From contig NZ_JACVAA010000001.1 of NCBI RefSeq assembly GCF_014851565.1, positions 434,001 to 498,000 of the forward strand: 64,000 nucleotides of DNA, in the 5' to 3' direction. This stretch comes from Pseudomonas sp. PDM15 (GTDB lineage: Bacteria > Pseudomonadota > Gammaproteobacteria > Pseudomonadales > Pseudomonadaceae). Every line of letters begins with the position of its first letter. Within the stretch, counting starts at the first letter, position 1. The translations under genes and the position numbers were made by a program. Below, piece by piece: positions 60,401 to 64,000 of this stretch. The notes under the pieces are model-generated. The model was given only the letters and a program-made list of their open reading frames with translations, made no database searches and had not been told where the DNA came from.

Positions 60401-61741
60401 GTGTTTTCCCAATTCGCCCTGCATGAACGCCTGCTCAAGGCCGTGGCCGAGCTCAACTTCACCGAGCCGACGCCGGTGCAGCTGGTGGCCATTCCGCCGG
60501 CTCTGGAAGGGCGTGACCTGCGGGTGACGGCGCAGACCGGTAGCGGCAAGACCGCGGCCTTCCTGCTGCCGCTGTTCAATCGCCTGCTCGGCGACGCCAA
60601 CTCCAAGCAGCGTACCGATGTGCGTTCGCTGATTCTGCTGCCGACCCGCGAGCTGGCCCAGCAGATTCTCAAGGAAGCCGAGCGCTTCTCCCAGTTCACC
60701 TTCATCAAGTCGGCACTGGTCACCGGCGGTGAGGACTTCAAGGAACAGGCGGCCATGCTGCGCCGCCAACCGGACCTGCTGATCGCCACGCCGGGCCGCC
60801 TGATGGAACACCTCAACGCCGGTAGCCTGAAGCTCAACGGCGTCGAGGTGCTGGTGCTGGACGAGGCGGATCGCATGCTCGACATGGGCTTCGCCGAGGA
60901 CATCGAACGCATCACCAAGGAATGCGCCAACCGCCAGCAGACCCTGCTGTTTTCCGCGACAGGCGGTGGCAAGGTGCTGCGCGAGATGATCGCCAAGGTG
61001 CTGCGTGAGCCGGTGCACCTCAAGCTCAACAGTGTCGATCAGCTCAGCGAGACCACCGTCCAGCAGATCATCACCGCCGATGACCCGGGGCACAAAGAGC
61101 GCCTGGTGCACTGGCTGCTGAGCAACGAGACCTACCGCAAGGCCATCGTCTTCACCAACACCCGGGTGCAGGCCGACCGCCTGTACGGGCGCCTGGTGGC
61201 GGCCGACTACAAGGCCTTCGTGCTGCACGGTGACAAGGACCAGAAGGACCGCAAGCTGGCCATCGACCGTCTCAAGCAGGGCGGCAGCAAGGTGCTGGTG
61301 GCCACCGACGTGGCGGCCCGCGGCCTGGATATCGAGGGCCTGGACCTGGTGATCAACTTCGACATGCCGCGCTCCGGCGACGAGTACGTGCACCGCATTG
61401 GCCGTACCGGTCGCGCTGGTGCGAATGGTCTGGCTGTATCGCTGATCTGCCACAACGACTGGAACCTCATGTCGAGCATCGAGCGCTACCTCAAGCAGCG
61501 CTTCGAACGCCGTACCATTGCGGAACTGAAAGGCAGCTACCAGGGGCCGAAGAACGTCAAGGCGTCCGGCAAGGCCGTCGGGGTAAAGAAGAAAAAGACT
61601 GACAAGAAGGATGGCGCCAAGAAAGCGGCCGGCAAGACCGCACCCAAGCGCCGTGCCAATGCGCCCAAGCCGGCGCCGTCGGCATTGGTCAGCCAGGACG
61701 GCCTGGCACCGCTGAAGCGCAAGAAGCCGGCAGCGGAGTGA
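60401..61741 (+). CDS. DEAD-box ATP-dependent RNA helicase (SrmB-like)
   Basis: 446 residues from the GTG at 60401 (FSQFALHERLLKAVAEL), preceded by GAGGTAA; an ATG at 60362 in frame has no ribosome-binding site. Motifs: Q-motif FTEPTPVQ, Walker A AQTGSGKT, PTRELAQQ, DEAD in VLDEADRMLDMGF, LFSAT, and VHRIGRTGRAG. The C-terminal tail is Lys/Ala-rich. The pattern around NFDMPRSGDEYVHRIGRTG is closest to SrmB, a ribosome-assembly helicase. Divergent from yhhQ. Confidence 0.93.
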   Translation: MFSQFALHERLLKAVAELNFTEPTPVQLVAIPPALEGRDLRVTAQTGSGKTAAFLLPLFNRLLGDANSKQRTDVRSLILLPTRELAQQILKEAERFSQFTFIKSALVTGGEDFKEQAAMLRRQPDLLIATPGRLMEHLNAGSLKLNGVEVLVLDEADRMLDMGFAEDIERITKECANRQQTLLFSATGGGKVLREMIAKVLREPVHLKLNSVDQLSETTVQQIITADDPGHKERLVHWLLSNETYRKAIVFTNTRVQADRLYGRLVAADYKAFVLHGDKDQKDRKLAIDRLKQGGSKVLVATDVAARGLDIEGLDLVINFDMPRSGDEYVHRIGRTGRAGANGLAVSLICHNDWNLMSSIERYLKQRFERRTIAELKGSYQGPKNVKASGKAVGVKKKKTDKKDGAKKAAGKTAPKRRANAPKPAPSALVSQDGLAPLKRKKPAAE

Positions 61742-61746
61742 AACGA

Positions 61747-61776
61747 AGAGGGGGCCGAAAGGCCCCCTCTGCTTTT
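61747..61776 (+). terminator. Terminator after the helicase gene
   Basis: AGAGGGGGCC (61747-61756), GAAA tetraloop, GGCCCCCTCT (61761-61770), then GCTTTT. Confidence 0.9.
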
Positions 61777-61837
61777 GCGGCTCCGCAGGTTGCACTCGTC
61801 CAAGTGAGTGCATCCTGAAGAGTCCACCGCGCGACCA

Positions 61838-62815
61838 TCAGGGCACGATCAGGATCTTGCCGTCGCGTTCGCCGGCGGCGGCCGCGGCGATGGCTTCCTT
61901 GATCTGGCTGATGTTGTAGGTGGCCGCCACGCGGGCCTTGAGCTTGCCGCTGGCGATCAGCTGGGTCAGCTCGCCGAACACGCGGAACTGGTCGGCTTGG
62001 CTGGCCTTCTGGAACCACTTGGCCAGCCAGAAGCCGCGCAGGGTCACGTCGCGGAACACGAAGGAGGCCGCCGACACCTGACACGGCTCGCCGCTCATCA
62101 GGCCGTAGTTCACCAGGGTGCCGCCCTCGCTCAGGCAGGCCGCCACGTGGTCGGTGGCCGTGCCACCCACGGCGTCGATGCCGAGCATCACCGGCGCACC
62201 GCTGGTGGCCTCGCGTACGCGCTTGTGCAGGTCTGGGCCGTCCAGCAGCACCACGTCACCGCCCTCGGCCTTGACCCCGGCCACCGCAGCTTCGCGACGC
62301 ACCACGTTGATGGTCTTGAAGCCACGCAGCTTGGCCAGCTGGATCAGGTAGCCGCCGACACCGGAGTTGGCGGCGTTCTGGATCACCCAGTCGCCCGGCT
62401 TGAGGTCGACGAACTCGCTGAGTAGCAGCGAGGCGGTCGGCGGGTTGATGGTCATCATCGCCAACTGCTGCGGATCGGCGTCCGGCAGCGGGATCAGCTT
62501 GGCGGCGGGGGCGTGCAGGTGAGTGACCCAGGTGCCGATGCCCACCGGCAGCAGCACGGTCTGGCCGACCTTGACGTTGCTCACGCCTTCGCCCAGCTGT
62601 TCGACGCGGCCGACGCCTTCGTTGCCGCCGATGGCCGGCAGCGGCGGCAGCATGCCGTATTCGCCGGTCAGGGTCAGCACATCGGAAGGGTTGATCGGTG
62701 CCGCCAGCACCTTGACCAGGGCTTGGCCGGCCGGCAGCGGCGGCAGTTGCAGTTCCACCGCTTCGATCACGTCCTGTGGGACCTTGCCGCGGTGTTGGTA
62801 TTCGGCTTTGAGCAT
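61838..62815 (-). CDS. Medium-chain reductase, 2-enoyl thioester reductase (MECR-like)
   Basis: 325 residues from the ATG at 62815. The medium-chain dehydrogenase fold has no zinc-ligand pattern. INPSDVLTLTGEYG, NPPTASLLLSEFVDLKPGDW and VIQNAANSGVGGYLIQLAKL, then GFKTINVVRR, match the mitochondrial ETR1/MECR enoyl reductase group. It should use NADPH to reduce 2-enoyl thioesters or quinone-like alkenes. Cytoplasmic. Confidence 0.87.
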   Translation of the reverse strand: MLKAEYQHRGKVPQDVIEAVELQLPPLPAGQALVKVLAAPINPSDVLTLTGEYGMLPPLPAIGGNEGVGRVEQLGEGVSNVKVGQTVLLPVGIGTWVTHLHAPAAKLIPLPDADPQQLAMMTINPPTASLLLSEFVDLKPGDWVIQNAANSGVGGYLIQLAKLRGFKTINVVRREAAVAGVKAEGGDVVLLDGPDLHKRVREATSGAPVMLGIDAVGGTATDHVAACLSEGGTLVNYGLMSGEPCQVSAASFVFRDVTLRGFWLAKWFQKASQADQFRVFGELTQLIASGKLKARVAATYNISQIKEAIAAAAAGERDGKILIVP

Positions 62816-62952
62816 GGCAGTTCTCCATCGTCTGAGAGCGCTGAGTCTAGACCCAAGACGCCGCCATGGGATGAATCGCCCGGCATATGCGCGGGTGATG
62901 GCGCCAGCCATGGGCGAACACCTATGCTTGATCCATCGCTAAGGGGGACTGC

Positions 62953-63678
62953 ATGTTTTCACGCGCCTGGCCGTGGCTGTTTCTGCTGCTGGCACCCGCC
63001 GCCACGGCCGAGTCGCTGCGCATCGGCTTCGGCACGCACAAGCCGCCCTATGTGTTCGAGGGGCTGAGCCGCGGGCTGGAATACGAGATCGTGGTGGCCG
63101 CCGTGCGCGCCGCCGGCGACGAGGTGGAGGTGCGCTATGCACCGATGGAGCGGCTGCATCTGGCGCTGAGCAAGGGCGAGCTGGATGGCATCGCCACCAC
63201 CAATGCCTACAGCGGCATGCCGGCGTATTACTCGGCGCCCTACATCCATTGTCAGAACGTCGCCCTGGCGCTGTCGTCGCGGGGCTATCGCATCACCAGC
63301 ATCGCCGACCTGGCGCATTACTCGATCAGTACCTTCCAGCGCGCCCGCCACCTGCTGGGTCCGGAATTCCAGGCCATGGCCGAGGCCAATCCGCGCTACC
63401 GCGAGGAGGCCCAGCAGATCAATCGCAACCGCCTGCTGTACAGCGGGCGCATCGACGTGGTGGTGGGCGATCCGCGCATCATGCGCTACTTCAATCGCGA
63501 GGTCGGCGAGCAGGTCGATACCAGCCAGCCGGTGACCCTGTACATGCTGTTCCCGCCGACCGCCTACAGCGTCGGCTTCCGTCTGCCGGAGCAGAGCGAG
63601 CGCTTCAACCGTGGCCTGGCAGCCATCCGCGCCAATGGCGAATACCTGCGCATAGAGCAGCGCTACGCCGACTATTGA
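62953..63678 (+). CDS. Orphan periplasmic solute-binding protein (SBP_bac_3 family)
   Basis: A 241-residue protein with a signal peptide (cleavage near ATAESL). LRIGFGTHKPPYVFEGLSRG, LEYEIVVAAVRAAG, MERLHLALSKGELDGIATTN and GRIDVVVGDPRIMRYF are the expected binding-protein segments. Again without transporter genes. Third member of this type in the window. Confidence 0.85.
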   Translation: MFSRAWPWLFLLLAPAATAESLRIGFGTHKPPYVFEGLSRGLEYEIVVAAVRAAGDEVEVRYAPMERLHLALSKGELDGIATTNAYSGMPAYYSAPYIHCQNVALALSSRGYRITSIADLAHYSISTFQRARHLLGPEFQAMAEANPRYREEAQQINRNRLLYSGRIDVVVGDPRIMRYFNREVGEQVDTSQPVTLYMLFPPTAYSVGFRLPEQSERFNRGLAAIRANGEYLRIEQRYADY

Positions 63679-64000
63679 TCAGAACTTCTCGTTGAGCCCC
63701 AGATAGCGCCACTGGCCGACCGGCACCTTGGCCAGGCCGGTGCGGCCGAAGCGCAGGCGGCGAACGCCCAGTACCTGCAGGCCGACGTTCTCGCACATGA
63801 AGCGCAGCTGGCCGGGTTGCACGGCCTTGATGGCGAAGCGCAGGCGCGTCTCGCTCTGCCAGCTGACCTTGCACGGCGGCACCGTCACGCCCTTGTAGGT
63901 CTGGCCGAAGCTCAGGCGCTTGAGGCCTTTCTCATCCAGGCTGCCGGCGACCTCCACCAGGTATTCCTGCTCCAGCGTTGCGCCTTGCTCCTTGAACAGG
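63679..64000 (-). CDS. Ribosomal RNA pseudouridine synthase, RsuA/RluF type (partial)
   Basis: The C-terminal 106 or so residues; the start and S4/catalytic parts lie beyond the right edge. The reading frame continues to base 64000 (LFKEQGATLEQEYLVEVAGS). The end MCENVGLQVLGVRRLRFGRT, then GLAKVPVGQWRYLGL, is typical of RluF-type enzymes. The usual arginine-rich GRNRQIRRM segment is reduced to GQLRFM, a noteworthy variant. Catalytic Asp not visible. Confidence 0.82.
   Translation of the reverse strand, partial: LFKEQGATLEQEYLVEVAGSLDEKGLKRLSFGQTYKGVTVPPCKVSWQSETRLRFAIKAVQPGQLRFMCENVGLQVLGVRRLRFGRTGLAKVPVGQWRYLGLNEKF

Overview
The window is GC-rich, gene-dense and almost certainly from a Pseudomonas chromosome. 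Several neighbourhoods are ones I recall from P. aeruginosa: the phaJ1 / lysophospholipase / fadD2 / fadD1 block next to hrpA, and the KAS III / ECF sigma / MNIO cluster / OprP-OprO porin block. Codon use is Pseudomonas-like, with strong G/C third positions everywhere except one AT-rich gene at about 25.4-26.6 kb. I saw no tRNA, rRNA, CRISPR array or complete insertion sequence.

Layout. 0-6.7 kb: a TetR-controlled drug-efflux ABC operon (regulator, membrane fusion lipoprotein, ATPase, permease running off the left edge) and a FUSC / DUF1656 / HlyD efflux operon. 6.8-13.4 kb: fatty acid metabolism (PhaJ-type hydratase, lysophospholipase-like hydrolase, FadD2, FadD1, a hotdog thioesterase) plus an orphan solute-binding protein. 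13.5-20 kb: a REP-associated transposase with flanking repeats, a chemoreceptor, and hrpA carrying an in-frame REP hairpin. 20-24.7 kb: a diguanylate cyclase, a DUF3087 protein, a LysE exporter with AraC regulator, a hydrolase and a VF530 protein. 24.7-26.6 kb: a roughly 600-bp nested inverted-repeat structure and an AT-rich DUF3800 gene, the clearest accessory segment. 26.8-44 kb: many small envelope and periplasmic proteins, a SulP transporter, GST, HIT protein, isochorismatase-like hydrolase, regulators, two LysE exporters and a secreted lipin-like (LNS2) protein. 44.5-50.6 kb: KAS III, ECF sigma factor, zinc-finger anti-sigma factor, a Cys-rich peptide precursor with repeated EGKCG motifs, its MNIO (DUF692) enzyme, DUF2063 partner and DoxX protein, then a phosphate/polyphosphate porin. 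50.7-64 kb: a GNAT-like protein, LMW phosphatase-like protein, PpiA, hydrolases, LysR/AraC regulators, azoreductase, RarD-like permease, a YhhQ queuosine-precursor transporter with an upstream preQ1-like aptamer, a SrmB-like helicase, an MECR-like reductase, another orphan solute-binding protein and a pseudouridine synthase running off the right edge.

The most interesting system is the 45.7-49.1 kb bufferin/Hvf-type RiPP operon. A regulator pair (ECF sigma and soluble zinc anti-sigma) sits just upstream. A good ECF-type promoter lies directly before the precursor gene, and the precursor holds six EG[K/S]CG motifs plus one that has lost its Cys. Other non-obvious signals are a preQ1-I-like aptamer that overlaps the yhhQ ribosome-binding site, a REP hairpin translated inside HrpA, the large nested inverted repeat beside the DUF3800 gene, and a perfect 20-bp tandem duplication of a ribosome-binding site.
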